Counted from the stretch's first letter, positions 32,982 to 41,801 are shown. The stretch: DNA of 48,497 nucleotides from a bacterium (GCA_030649205.1 JAUSGE010000044.1:1-48497); one strand, 5' to 3'. Made by a program: numbers and translations. Notes: a model not told the origin generated them from the sequence alone.

Positions 32982-33365
32982 ATGGATGAGTCAGGGCAGG
33001 ATAACGGCTTGAATCATTGGGTAATGGATGGCTACGGTTGTATAAAAAATCTTCGCAGTATAGAGGTAGCGTGCACTATTCTTGAGGAAATGCCCAAGTG
33101 TCTGGGATTTGTAAAAAACACCTTACCTCATGTTTTTAGCTATAGGGAGAAAAAAAGTTTAGAGGAAGGAATATCCGGAGTAACGATGACTGATCCAAGG
33201 GGGCACATCAGCCTTCACGTTTATCCGGCAAGAAGATTAGTGTGTTTGGATATTTTTTCATCAAAAGCCTTGCATCTGGAACTGATAATAGATCTGATGA
33301 GGGGATATTTCGGATTCCAGAGCCATGGCAGCCAGTCGTTTACCAGGGGCATCCCTGGTAGGTAA
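32982..33365 (+). CDS. SpeD-like protein lacking the pyruvoyl serine
   Basis: The 127-residue protein follows the S-adenosylmethionine decarboxylase pattern: NHWVMDGYGC at 11-20, then HISLHVYP at 75-82 and LDIFSSK at 89-95. In active SpeD a serine precedes the conserved histidine (ESH) and becomes the pyruvoyl cofactor. Here that position is Gly74 (RGH). The catalytic cysteine of the FTCG motif is replaced by serine. Classical self-processing therefore looks impossible. The start ATG has AGGAGG 7 bases upstream. It is probably co-transcribed with dapA and ends at a strong terminator. It may be a pseudoenzyme or a neofunctionalised SpeD. Confidence 0.72.
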   Translation: MDESGQDNGLNHWVMDGYGCIKNLRSIEVACTILEEMPKCLGFVKNTLPHVFSYREKKSLEEGISGVTMTDPRGHISLHVYPARRLVCLDIFSSKALHLELIIDLMRGYFGFQSHGSQSFTRGIPGR

Positions 33366-33396
33366 AAAATAAATGGAAAATTTTTGAACCCATGAA

Positions 33397-33429
33397 GCCC
33401 CGGCCTTAAACCGCCGGGGCGCTTTTTTT
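33397..33429 (+). terminator. Terminator of the dapA-speD-like operon
   Basis: GCCCCGGC (33397-33404) pairs with GCCGGGGC (33413-33420), followed by a seven-T run. Confidence 0.9.
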
Positions 33430-33430
33430 C

Positions 33431-33459
33431 TTGCAAAAATCAGCTGATTTTGGTATGGT
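33431..33459 (+). promoter_or_regulatory. valS promoter
   Basis: TTGCAA at 33431-33436 and TATGGT at 33454-33459, spacing 17, with TGG before the -10 box. The expected start (about 33466) is about 4 bases before the ATG, so valS mRNA is probably leaderless. Confidence 0.6.
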
Positions 33460-33469
33460 ATGGTTAAAT

Positions 33470-36280
33470 ATGCCAAAAAAAGACTTGCCAAAATCGTATA
33501 ATCCGGCTGACTATGAAGACGAGATTTATGCCCAATGGGAAAAGTCCGGTTTTTTTAATCCGGACAATCTAACCGGCGAGCCTTATTCAATCATGATGCC
33601 GCCGCCCAACGTTACCGGCGTTTTGCATCTTGGGCACGCTCTGGAAAATTCGCTCATGGACATAACGGCGCGCTACCAGCGCATGAACGGTAAAAAAGTT
33701 TTGCTGGCGCCGGGCACGGATCACGCGGCCGTGGCCACGCAGGCTAAGGTGGAGAAACTATTAGTGGCGGAAGGCATGAAAAATCCCAGGCAGGAATTAG
33801 GCCGGGAAAAATTATTGGAGAAAATTAGAGAATATGCCGAGGCTTCCAAGGCCACAATTTTGAGCCAGATCAAGAAAATGGGCACCAGCTGTGATTGGTC
33901 GCGTCTGGCCTATACTTTTGATGAACCAAGAAATAAAGCGGTGAATGAAGTCTTTATCAGGATGTATAATGACGGCTTGGTTTATCGCGGCCATAGAGTC
34001 GTTAATTGGTCGGTCAAAGGGCAATCCACCAGTTCGGACGACGAGCTTATATATATGGAAAGGCCGGCCAAACTCTGGACTTTTAAATACAGTAAAGACT
34101 TTCCCCTGGCTATCGCCTCTACTCGGCCGGAAACCAAGCTGGGCGATACGGCCGTGGCCGTGAATCCTAAAGACAAAAGATACAAAAAATATATCGGCCA
34201 GATCTTTACGGCTGACGTGGGCGCGGCTAAGCCTTTGCGCTTGAAAGTTATCGCCGACCCGGCCGTGGACATGAATTTCGGCACCGGCGCCATCGGCGTA
34301 ACGCCGGCTCATAGCGCGGTGGACTTTTTAATGTACGAAAAACAAAAAGCCCAAGGCCAGCCGATTGACTTAATCCAAGTCATCAGCCAGGACGGTAAAA
34401 TGACCGCGGCGGCCGGACAAGATTATGCCGGCTTAACCGCGGAACAGGCCAGGGAAAAATTTGTTGCCTGGCTAAAAGAGAATGATCTGTTAGTCAAAGA
34501 AGAAGACATCACGCAAAGCGTGGGTACGTCGGACCGCTTTGGCGACGTTGTTGAAGCCTTGCCCATGACGCAGTGGTTCGTTGACGTTAATAAAAAAATA
34601 CCGGCGCGGGGCGCGAGTTTGAAAGAGATGATTAAGCAGGCGATCGTCAAAGGCCACCATAATGACGCTAAACAGAAGATAGATATTACGCCCGAACGAT
34701 TTGAAAAAGTGGTTTTAAACTGGCTGGATAATCTGCATGATTGGTGCATTAGCCGGCAGATTTGGTGGGGGCACCGGATTCCTGTTTACTATCGTAGACA
34801 GGAAATATCCAATATCTCTGGCTTCGCCAGATCTGGCAGAGCCAGACAATATCCAATATCCAATGAAATGCAAAATGCAAATGCAGATGCAAACGCTGAA
34901 GAAATACTTGTTAGCGCGGAAAAACCGGAAGGCGGCGGCTGGGAGCAGGATCCGGATACGCTGGATACCTGGTTTTCCTCCGGCATGTGGACGTTTTCCA
35001 CACTCGGCGGGCCCGAGAAATCACCCCTACCCCCCCCTGTTAAAGGGGGTAAAAGCGATTTAAAAACTTTCCATCCTTCTAATTGGATGCAGATGGGTTA
35101 TGAGATTATATTTTTGTGGATGGTGCGCATGATACTCATGAGTACCTACGCGCTGGATCAGATTCCGTTTAAAGACGTCTATATCCACGGCATGCTGCGC
35201 GACCAATCAGGCAAAAAGTTCTCCAAGTCTTCGGGCAATAATATTGATCCGCTGGAAGTAATTAAACAATACGGCAGTGATGCTTTACGTTTCAGTTTAG
35301 TTAGCGGCATCTCGCCGGGCAATGATTCGCGTTTTTACGCGGAAAAGGTTGAAGGAGCTAGGAATTTGGTTAATAAGTTGTGGAATGTGGCAAGATATAT
35401 AATTACAAATTTTTCTGGCTACGCCAGATCTGGCGAAGCCAGACAATTTTCAATTTTAAATTTTCAATTAAATGCGGAAAAATTAACGTTGGCTGATAAA
35501 TGGATTTTGGATAAGCTGGAAAAATTGATAAGCGGCGTGACTGACGATCTGGATAATTTCAGGTTCTCGCAGGCCGGGGAGAAGTTGCGGGTTTTCACTT
35601 GGGATGATTTGGCGGATTGGTATTTGGAAATATCCAAATTTGAGCAGGGGAAAAATGAAATATTATATTTTATTTTGGAAAGTTTGCTGAAGCTCTGGCA
35701 TCCGTTTATGCCGTTTGTGACCGAGGCGATTTGGCGCGAGCTGGGTAAAGAAAAATTGCTGATGGCGGAAAAGTGGGCTGATATAACCCCCCCGACCCCT
35801 CTTTACAAGGGGGGCAGTGAACAGTTTGAGTTGATAAAAGATGTTGTCGCGGCAATTAGAAACGCCCGATCGGTTTATAAGATAGAGCCTAATCAGAAAA
35901 TTAAGGCCGTGATTTGCTCGGGTAAGCGTGTTAAACTGATAGAGGAGCAGTCCGAGTTGATTAAAAAATTGCGCACCGGCATTGAGGAGCTAGAGATTGA
36001 AAATACCGGGGAGAAGGTGGAACAAGCAATTTATTTAACCGTCAGCGGCGTGGAAATTTATTTAGCCGTGCCCGGATTTGATTTTAAAGCCGAGGCCGAC
36101 AGGCTGGCACGGGAAATAAAAGTACAGACAGAAAGAATTAAGTCGCTCTCGGCCAGGCTGGCCAACAAAGAATTTACGAGCAAAGCGCCGGCTAATATCG
36201 TGAAGGCGGAAAAAGATAAGCTGGATTTGTATAAGAGCGAGCTGGGGAAGCTGAAGGAGCAGAGGAGCAGCTTAAAATAG
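33470..36280 (+). CDS. valS: Valine--tRNA ligase with several in-frame repeat insertions
   Basis: Class I synthetase of 936 residues. The HIGH motif is HLGH near residue 53, the editing domain has STRPETKLGDTAV near 217, and the KMSKS motif is KFSKS near 581. A C-terminal coiled coil begins near 865. At least four dispersed repeats are translated in frame. Two family G palindromes lie near 449 (SGFARSGRARQ) and 648 (SGYARSGEARQ). Two family A palindromes lie near 517 (PLPPPVKGGKS) and 772 (TPPTPLYKGGS). They sit in loops, and catalytic motifs are intact. I use the ATG at 33470 (MPKKDLPKSYN); the frame is open from a TTG at 33431, within the promoter. No Shine-Dalgarno site. Confidence 0.95.
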   Translation: MPKKDLPKSYNPADYEDEIYAQWEKSGFFNPDNLTGEPYSIMMPPPNVTGVLHLGHALENSLMDITARYQRMNGKKVLLAPGTDHAAVATQAKVEKLLVAEGMKNPRQELGREKLLEKIREYAEASKATILSQIKKMGTSCDWSRLAYTFDEPRNKAVNEVFIRMYNDGLVYRGHRVVNWSVKGQSTSSDDELIYMERPAKLWTFKYSKDFPLAIASTRPETKLGDTAVAVNPKDKRYKKYIGQIFTADVGAAKPLRLKVIADPAVDMNFGTGAIGVTPAHSAVDFLMYEKQKAQGQPIDLIQVISQDGKMTAAAGQDYAGLTAEQAREKFVAWLKENDLLVKEEDITQSVGTSDRFGDVVEALPMTQWFVDVNKKIPARGASLKEMIKQAIVKGHHNDAKQKIDITPERFEKVVLNWLDNLHDWCISRQIWWGHRIPVYYRRQEISNISGFARSGRARQYPISNEMQNANADANAEEILVSAEKPEGGGWEQDPDTLDTWFSSGMWTFSTLGGPEKSPLPPPVKGGKSDLKTFHPSNWMQMGYEIIFLWMVRMILMSTYALDQIPFKDVYIHGMLRDQSGKKFSKSSGNNIDPLEVIKQYGSDALRFSLVSGISPGNDSRFYAEKVEGARNLVNKLWNVARYIITNFSGYARSGEARQFSILNFQLNAEKLTLADKWILDKLEKLISGVTDDLDNFRFSQAGEKLRVFTWDDLADWYLEISKFEQGKNEILYFILESLLKLWHPFMPFVTEAIWRELGKEKLLMAEKWADITPPTPLYKGGSEQFELIKDVVAAIRNARSVYKIEPNQKIKAVICSGKRVKLIEEQSELIKKLRTGIEELEIENTGEKVEQAIYLTVSGVEIYLAVPGFDFKAEADRLAREIKVQTERIKSLSARLANKEFTSKAPANIVKAEKDKLDLYKSELGKLKEQRSSLK
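34803..34870. repeat. Family F (ATATCC) repeats interrupted by a family G palindrome
   Basis: AATATCCAATATC units flank a palindrome (TCTGGCTTCGCCAGATC and TGGCAGAGCCAGAC, 34817-34847). The flanking AATATC is duplicated on both sides, as if the palindrome had inserted into the ATATCC tract. All is read in frame in valS. Confidence 0.75.
35020..35052. repeat. Family A palindrome, copy 9
   Basis: CCCCCCCCTGTTAAAGGGGG core, in frame in valS. Confidence 0.75.
35405..35455. repeat. Family G palindrome, copy 2
   Basis: TCTGGCTACGCCAGATC and TGGCGAAGCCAGAC (35414-35444), flanked by AATTTT on both sides, in frame in valS. Confidence 0.75.
35784..35815. repeat. Family A palindrome, copy 10
   Basis: CCCCTCTTTACAAGGGGGG core, in frame in valS near residue 772. 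Confidence 0.75.
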
Positions 36281-36303
36281 AGAGAAAAAGTAAAAATCAG
36301 TAT

Positions 36304-36336
36304 TTGACAATTAGTCTACTTTAGAGTATGATACTC
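36304..36336 (+). promoter_or_regulatory. Consensus promoter with overlapping palindrome
   Basis: TTGACA (36304-36309) and TATGAT (36327-36332) with exactly 17 bp between them. GAGTAT-G-ATACTC (36324-36336) is a perfect palindrome covering the -10 box and could be an operator. Confidence 0.75.
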
Positions 36337-36368
36337 GTAAGTATGCTAATTAATAAAATAATATTATC

Positions 36369-37790
36369 ATGAAATTCATAAACAGAAAAACGGAATTAAA
36401 AGCCTTGGAAAGCAAATGGCGGGAGGACGAGCCGCAGTTTTTTATTGTCTATGGGAAAAGGCGGGTCGGCAAGACCGAATTGATCAAGCAATTTATAAAA
36501 AACAAGCCGGCCGTATATTTTTTGGCCGACAGGAGAACTACAGTTGAACAGTTAAAAGAACTCGGCCGGATTGTCGGTGAATATTTCAAGGATGATATTT
36601 TAATAAAAAACGGCTTTAGCGATTGGCTGGAAGTTTTTTCTTATTTAAAGAACAAAGCGACTGGCAAATTTATTCTGGCCATTGACGAATATCCTTATCT
36701 GGTAGAATCCGACAGCTCGACCAGTTCGCTTTTCCAAAAAGGCTGGGACGAATATTTAAAAGACAGCAAGACATTCGTTATTCTGTCCGGCTCAAGCATC
36801 GCCATGATGGAGTCGGAAGCGCTGATTCATAAATCGCCGCTTTACGGCAGAAGAACCGGGCAGTCGCTCATTAAGCCTCTAAAATTTAAAGAATCTTGGG
36901 AATTTTTTCCGGAGAAAAATTTTGATGATTTTTTAAGCATCTACGCCATTACCGGCGGCATGCCGGCTTATTTAACGCAGTTTGATCCCAAGCTTACGTT
37001 AAAAAAAAATATAGAATTGAAAATTTTTGACAAAACGTCTTTTTTGCATAATGAGGTTGAATTTACTTTGAAAGATGAATTGCGCGAACCAAAAAATTAT
37101 CTTTCAATTCTAAAAGCGATTGCCTGGGGCAAAAGGAAATTCGGCGAGATTGCGAATTATACCGGCTTGCAAAAAAATGTCCTCAATAAGTATCTTTCTA
37201 CCTTGGCTAATCTAGAGCTGGCGGATAAAGAATATCCGCCCACGGAGGACAAGCCGGACAAGTCGCGCAAAAGCCTTTACCGGATCGCGGATAATTTTTT
37301 TATTTTTTGGTTCCAGTACATTTTTCAGTATCGGAGTTATTTGGAAATTGAAAATTATGATTTTGTGTTTAAGAAAATGTTCGGCGGATTAAATAAAAAT
37401 AATTCAGCAAACAGCAGTTTTAAAATGCTTGAAGCCTTGGCTTACGAGAAAGTGTGCCAGGAAATATTAAGCGGGCTGGAAAAAGAAATTTTTTCTTTTG
37501 AGCGTATCGGCCGCTGGTGGGAAAATGAAAAAGAAATAGACATTGTAGGCTTAAATAACGAAACCAAGGAAATTATTTTTGGGGAATGCAAATGGTCGGA
37601 AAAGCCGATCGGCGCAAATATTTATGAAGAATTGCTGAAAAAAGCGGCGGGCGTGCCATGGCATCCGGGCAAACGCAAGGAACATTATATTCTATTCAGC
37701 AAAAGCGGTTTTACCGAGAGCATGATAAAAGCCGCGAAAAGAGATAAAGTATTCTTGGTTCATAAAAATGAATTGGCCAAATTTGATTAG
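36369..37790 (+). CDS. AAA ATPase of the archaeal-type ATPase/DUF234 group
   Basis: The 473-residue protein begins with FINRKTELKALESKW and has Walker A YGKRRVGKTEL near residues 27-37. Walker B FILAIDEYPYL is near 98-108, and a sensor-like ILSGSS is near 138. The C-terminal part (about 330-473) has a nuclease-like ERIGRWWENEKEIDIVG and GECKWSEKP, the pattern of the DUF234/PD-(D/E)xK-related tail. Such proteins are widespread in archaea and candidate phyla; their roles are unknown. It has its own strong promoter, no Shine-Dalgarno site, and tyrS starts 19 bases after it. Confidence 0.85.
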   Translation: MKFINRKTELKALESKWREDEPQFFIVYGKRRVGKTELIKQFIKNKPAVYFLADRRTTVEQLKELGRIVGEYFKDDILIKNGFSDWLEVFSYLKNKATGKFILAIDEYPYLVESDSSTSSLFQKGWDEYLKDSKTFVILSGSSIAMMESEALIHKSPLYGRRTGQSLIKPLKFKESWEFFPEKNFDDFLSIYAITGGMPAYLTQFDPKLTLKKNIELKIFDKTSFLHNEVEFTLKDELREPKNYLSILKAIAWGKRKFGEIANYTGLQKNVLNKYLSTLANLELADKEYPPTEDKPDKSRKSLYRIADNFFIFWFQYIFQYRSYLEIENYDFVFKKMFGGLNKNNSANSSFKMLEALAYEKVCQEILSGLEKEIFSFERIGRWWENEKEIDIVGLNNETKEIIFGECKWSEKPIGANIYEELLKKAAGVPWHPGKRKEHYILFSKSGFTESMIKAAKRDKVFLVHKNELAKFD

Positions 37791-37809
37791 GAAATAAATT
37801 TTTAAAAAT

Positions 37810-39018
37810 ATGAAAATCATAACTGATAAACAAAAAATTGAGGAAGTTTTAAGCAGGGGGGTGGATGAAGTATTGGTTAAGGAAAATTTAAGGAAGCGCC
37901 TGGAATCGGGAAAAAAATTAAGAGTTAAATTCGGTATAGATCCGACCGGCTCGGTTTTGCATTTAGGGCACGCCGTTCCTTTGCGCAAGCTGAAAGGCTT
38001 TCAGGATTTGGGGCACCAAGTAATTTTTTTAATTGGTGATTTTACCGCTAAGATCGGCGATCCGACCGGCAGATCGCAAACGCGAAAACCCATGACTGCG
38101 AAAGAGATTAAAGCCAACATGAAAAGTTATGCCAAGCAGGCTGGTTTGATTTTAGACATGAAGAAAGTGGAAATCAGGCATAATTCAGAGTGGCTGGATA
38201 AATTGGATTTTCAAGAATCAATTATGCTGGCGTCAAAAATTACCTATGCCCAGATGATGCAGAGGGCGGATTTTAAGGAAAGAATAAAAAATGATCAAGA
38301 CTTAAGCCTGCAGGAATTTTTATATCCCATGATGCAGGGTTATGATTCGGTGGCGCTTAAAGCTGACGTTGAACTGGGTGGCACGGATCAAAAATTTAAT
38401 TTGCTGATGGGTCGGCAGCTGCAGAAAAGATACGGTCAAGAGCCGCAAGACATTGTTACCTGTCCATTGCTTGAAGGCTTGTCTGGTGGCGATAAAATGA
38501 GCAAAAGCTTGGATAATTATATTGCTTTAACGGAAAAGCCAGAGGAAATGTATGGCAAGATTATGTCATTAACCGATAATTTGATTATTAGGTATTTTTC
38601 TTTGTGCACTGATTTGGCCGTAGAAGAGATTGGCAAAATTGAGCGTGAGCTGGCTGGCAGCCAAGTTAATCCGCGCAACTTGAAAATGCGCTTGGCTTTT
38701 GAGGTTGTAAAAATTTATCACGGCGAGAGGAAGGCTGTGGCCGCACAGGAATATTTCATTAAGACGGTGCAGAAGAAAGAAACGCCTGATAAAATATCCA
38801 ATATCCAATATCCAATATCCAATGCTAATATTGTGGAGCTGTTGGTGGAAACGAAGCTGGCAGAGAGTAAGAGCGAGGCGAAGCGGTTAATTGAGCAAGG
38901 CGGGATTAAGATTGATGGTGTCGCGATAAAAGATATAAATGCGTCAATTGAATTGACTGAAGCGGGAGTGCTGGTGCAGAGGGGGAAGAGGGGGTTTGTG
39001 AGAGTGATTAAAAAATAA
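37810..39018 (+). CDS. tyrS: Tyrosine--tRNA ligase
   Basis: Class I synthetase of 402 residues with HLGH at residues 51-54, KMSKS at 229-233 (GGDKMSKSLDN) and an S4 RNA-binding domain at about 338-400. A tract of ATATCC repeats is translated at about 327-338 (KISNIQYPISN) in the linker before the S4 domain. The ATG follows the AAA ATPase by 19 bases. No Shine-Dalgarno site. A family D palindrome follows the stop. Confidence 0.95.
   Translation: MKIITDKQKIEEVLSRGVDEVLVKENLRKRLESGKKLRVKFGIDPTGSVLHLGHAVPLRKLKGFQDLGHQVIFLIGDFTAKIGDPTGRSQTRKPMTAKEIKANMKSYAKQAGLILDMKKVEIRHNSEWLDKLDFQESIMLASKITYAQMMQRADFKERIKNDQDLSLQEFLYPMMQGYDSVALKADVELGGTDQKFNLLMGRQLQKRYGQEPQDIVTCPLLEGLSGGDKMSKSLDNYIALTEKPEEMYGKIMSLTDNLIIRYFSLCTDLAVEEIGKIERELAGSQVNPRNLKMRLAFEVVKIYHGERKAVAAQEYFIKTVQKKETPDKISNIQYPISNANIVELLVETKLAESKSEAKRLIEQGGIKIDGVAIKDINASIELTEAGVLVQRGKRGFVRVIKK
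38789..38825. repeat. Family F (ATATCC) tract in tyrS
   Basis: About five ATATCCA units in tandem, read in frame in the linker before the S4 domain. Confidence 0.8.
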
Positions 39019-39021
39019 AAA

Positions 39022-39054
39022 GGACACTCGGTGTCCGGTGGACACCGAGTGTCC
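39022..39054. repeat. Family D palindrome, copy 3
   Basis: GGACACTCGGTGTCC-GGT- and complement, 15-bp perfect arms, between tyrS and murI. The end bases changed on both arms relative to copy 1 (AGAC to GGAC and GTCT to GTCC), preserving pairing. Confidence 0.85.
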
Positions 39055-39064
39055 AAAGGCGAAT

Positions 39065-39871
39065 ATGATCGGCGTATTTGATTCCGGCCTGGGCGGACTG
39101 ACAATTTTAAAAGAGTTTTTGCGGGTTTTACCCGAATATGATTATCTGTATTTGGGCGATAACGCGCGCGCGCCTTATGGCAATAAGTCGGACGAGCTAA
39201 TTTATGAATATAGCCGGCAGGCCGTTGGCCGGCTGTTCAAACAGGGCTGTGAGCTGGTAATAATCGCCTGCCATACGGCGTCGGCCAGGGCCTTGCGCCG
39301 GCTGCAGCAGGAGTATCTGCCGGCTAATCATCCTGAAAAAAAAGTTTTGGGCGTGGCCGTGCCGGTGGTGGAGCAGGCCAAAAAAATAAGCCGCTATGGG
39401 CGGGTAGGCGTGATTGGCACGCGCGCCACCATTGAATCAAAAATTTACGAAAAAGAGCTGGCCAAGCTGGGCAATAGCTTGGAAGTGTATGAGCAAGCCT
39501 GCCCTTTGCTGGTACCGTTGATTGAAGAGGGCCGGGCCGGCAAGCCGGAGTGCAATCTGATTTTGAAAAAATATTTAAGGCCATTGAAGGTGAAAAAAAT
39601 AGATACTTTAATCTTAGCCTGCACGCATTATCCGTTTTTGCTGAAAGACATAAAGAGAATCATGGGCAAGAACGTGAAGATTATCAATCCGGCAACCGTA
39701 GTAGCGGAGAAGCTGAAAGATTATCTGGCGAGGCATCCGGAAATAGGGAAAAAGCTGGGAAAAAATAAACAGCGGGTTTTTTATACGACCGATTCGCTGG
39801 AAAAATTTAAAAGCTTGGGGCAGAAGTTTTTGGGGGGAGAAATTGGAGAGGTGGAAAAAGCTATTTTGTAA
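39065..39871 (+). CDS. murI: Glutamate racemase
   Basis: The 268-residue protein has DSGLGGLTIL at 6-15, the first catalytic cysteine C69 in IIACHTASA, and the second in ILACTHYPFL near 180. It makes D-glutamate for peptidoglycan. The first motif has His where most MurI proteins have Asn (ACNTAS), a minor deviation. I start at the ATG at 39065 (MIGVFDSGLGG). The frame is open from 39038, but those codons are translated family D palindrome. A weak purine stretch (AAAGGCG) precedes the ATG. argS follows after 9 bases. Confidence 0.92.
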   Translation: MIGVFDSGLGGLTILKEFLRVLPEYDYLYLGDNARAPYGNKSDELIYEYSRQAVGRLFKQGCELVIIACHTASARALRRLQQEYLPANHPEKKVLGVAVPVVEQAKKISRYGRVGVIGTRATIESKIYEKELAKLGNSLEVYEQACPLLVPLIEEGRAGKPECNLILKKYLRPLKVKKIDTLILACTHYPFLLKDIKRIMGKNVKIINPATVVAEKLKDYLARHPEIGKKLGKNKQRVFYTTDSLEKFKSLGQKFLGGEIGEVEKAIL

Positions 39872-39880
39872 AATTTTATT

Positions 39881-41620
39881 ATGTATAGTCTGGAAAAAAT
39901 AAAAATTAATATTGCTGACGCGATTAATGACGCGTTAAAAAAGAAAATTGTCAGCGCCGCTGATTTAATCTATCCGCCCAAGCCGGAATTCGGGGATATC
40001 AGCCTGCCCTGTTATGCGATCGCCAAATTGTCAGGTAAAACCGCGGTGGAGATGGCGGAATTTCTGGTGGGCAAAATTTTCGCGGAGGAGGTCGCGTCCA
40101 CCAAGGCCCTGGGACCGTTCATAAATTTTACTATTAACAAAACCAAGCTGGCGCAAAAGGTGATCGCGGAAATAGCTGAAGCTAAAAATGAATATGGCGT
40201 CAACGCGAATGGCAAAAACAAAACCATCATGGTGGAATTCGCCCACCCTAACACGCACAAAGCGTTTCATATCGGGCATTTAAGAAACATATTAACCGGC
40301 GAAGCGGTCAGCCGGATTCTGGAAGCCAACGGCTATAAAATAACCCGCGCCAATTATCAGGGCGATATCGGCTTGCATATTGCCAAATGCTTGTGGGGCG
40401 TTGGCCAGCAGGAAAAAGAATATAAAGCGGTGAAAAACAAAGACGTTAAAGCCAAAGCTGAATTTTTAGGCCGGGCCTACGCTTATGGCAGTAAAAATTA
40501 TGAAGAAAGCCAGGGCGCAAAACAGGAAATAGCCGAACTTAATAAAAAAATCTATAATCAGGACAAAACCGTGATGGCCGCATATCGCGCTACCAGAAAA
40601 TGGAGCCTGGGTTATTTCGCCGGCATCTATAAGCGGCTGAACACGAAATTTGACCGGCTGTATTTTGAGTCCGAAGTGTTTCAGAGCGGCCGCGAGATAG
40701 TTTTAAAAAATTTAAAAAAAGGCATTTTTGAATTAAGCCAGGGCGCGGTTATTTTTGAGGGCGAGAAATACGGTTTGCACAGCCGCGTCTTCATTAATTC
40801 CGAAGGCAACCCGACTTATGAAGGCAAAGATTTGGGCCTGGCCGAATTGCAGTTTAATGAATTCAGGCCGGAGAAAATTTTACACGTGGTCGGGCCGGAA
40901 CAAGCCGAGTATTTTAAAGTGATTATCAAAGCCTTGGAGCTGGTTATGCCCGCGTCCTTGGGGCGCGAAGCGCATTTGCGCTACGGCTGGGTCAGGCTGA
41001 AAGAAGGAAAAATGAGCTCGCGGCTGGGCAATGTGGTGCTGGGCGAGTGGCTGTTGGATGAAGCGAAAAAACAGGTTTTAGAAATCATGAAAGGCGCGCG
41101 CGGGCTAAAAAATAAAGACGCGGTGGCGGACAAAGTGTCTTTGGCCGCGGTTAAGTATTCTATTTTAAAAAACGGCCTGGACAAAGATATTGCTTTTGAT
41201 TTGAATGAATCAGTCAGCTTTAACGGCTCATCAGGGCCTTATCTGCTGTATACCTATGCGAGGATACAGAGTATTATTAGAAAATCAAATTCTAAATCCG
41301 AAGCACGAAATTCTAAACAAATCCAAAATCCAAAATCCAAAATCCAAAATTTATCAGACGCGAAAGAGCAACGGTTGATTGTGAAATTGGCCATGTATCC
41401 GGAAGCAGTGGCCAGCGCGGGAAAAAATTACGATCCCAGCGAGGCGGCCAAATATTTGTTTGAATTGGCGCAGGAGTTTAACAATTACTATCACGCGGTT
41501 CCGGTGTTAAAAGCCAAAGCTGAAATAAGGATGGCCAGGCTGGCGCTCTGCGGCGTGATTGGGCAAACTGTGAAAAACGGACTAAGGCTGTTGGGGATTG
41601 AGACGGTGGAAGAGATGTAA
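39881..41620 (+). CDS. argS: Arginine--tRNA ligase
   Basis: The 579-residue class I synthetase has the Arg-tRNA N-terminal domain (about 1-85) and an FAHPNTHKAFHIGHLRN motif with HIGH near residues 130-133. A KMSSRLGN variant of the KMSKS loop lies near 377. The DALR anticodon-binding domain is at about 440-579. A low-complexity insert of NSKSE/IQNPKSK units (about 468-491) is translated from family F-like DNA at the start of the DALR domain. No Shine-Dalgarno site; the ATG is 9 bases after murI. Confidence 0.95.
   Translation: MYSLEKIKINIADAINDALKKKIVSAADLIYPPKPEFGDISLPCYAIAKLSGKTAVEMAEFLVGKIFAEEVASTKALGPFINFTINKTKLAQKVIAEIAEAKNEYGVNANGKNKTIMVEFAHPNTHKAFHIGHLRNILTGEAVSRILEANGYKITRANYQGDIGLHIAKCLWGVGQQEKEYKAVKNKDVKAKAEFLGRAYAYGSKNYEESQGAKQEIAELNKKIYNQDKTVMAAYRATRKWSLGYFAGIYKRLNTKFDRLYFESEVFQSGREIVLKNLKKGIFELSQGAVIFEGEKYGLHSRVFINSEGNPTYEGKDLGLAELQFNEFRPEKILHVVGPEQAEYFKVIIKALELVMPASLGREAHLRYGWVRLKEGKMSSRLGNVVLGEWLLDEAKKQVLEIMKGARGLKNKDAVADKVSLAAVKYSILKNGLDKDIAFDLNESVSFNGSSGPYLLYTYARIQSIIRKSNSKSEARNSKQIQNPKSKIQNLSDAKEQRLIVKLAMYPEAVASAGKNYDPSEAAKYLFELAQEFNNYYHAVPVLKAKAEIRMARLALCGVIGQTVKNGLRLLGIETVEEM
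41283..41353. repeat. Family F-like (AAATCCAAAATCC) tract in argS
   Basis: TCTAAATCC and tandem AAAATCC units, in frame in argS. They resemble simple-sequence drift rather than a structured element. Confidence 0.7.
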
Positions 41621-41621
41621 A

Positions 41622-41765
41622 AAAATTTCCAATTTCCAATTTCCAATATCCAATAAAAATAAAAATTTCCAATGTCCGATATCCCTGAACAGAAGTTTAA
41701 TAAAAATTAGGCATTGGTAATTGGACATTTTATTGGAAATTGGTTATTGGTAATTAGGAATTAGT
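41622..41765. repeat. Intergenic family F cluster with an inverted half
   Basis: TTTCCAATTTCCAATATCC units at 41625-41675 are followed by the complementary sense (GGTAATTGGAC, TTGGAAATTGG, GGTAATTAGG) at 41715-41760, so the two halves could pair. The gap between argS and the DedA gene (41621-41801) holds nothing else I recognise. Confidence 0.65.
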
Positions 41766-41801
41766 TGATTTTGTATTTTGATATTTAAACTTTAAATTAT
41801 T

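Noticed and set aside
41283-41353. Possible CRISPR-like array
   Set aside because: The units are short simple-sequence AAATCC repeats without constant spacers, inside argS and in frame. No cas genes are present.
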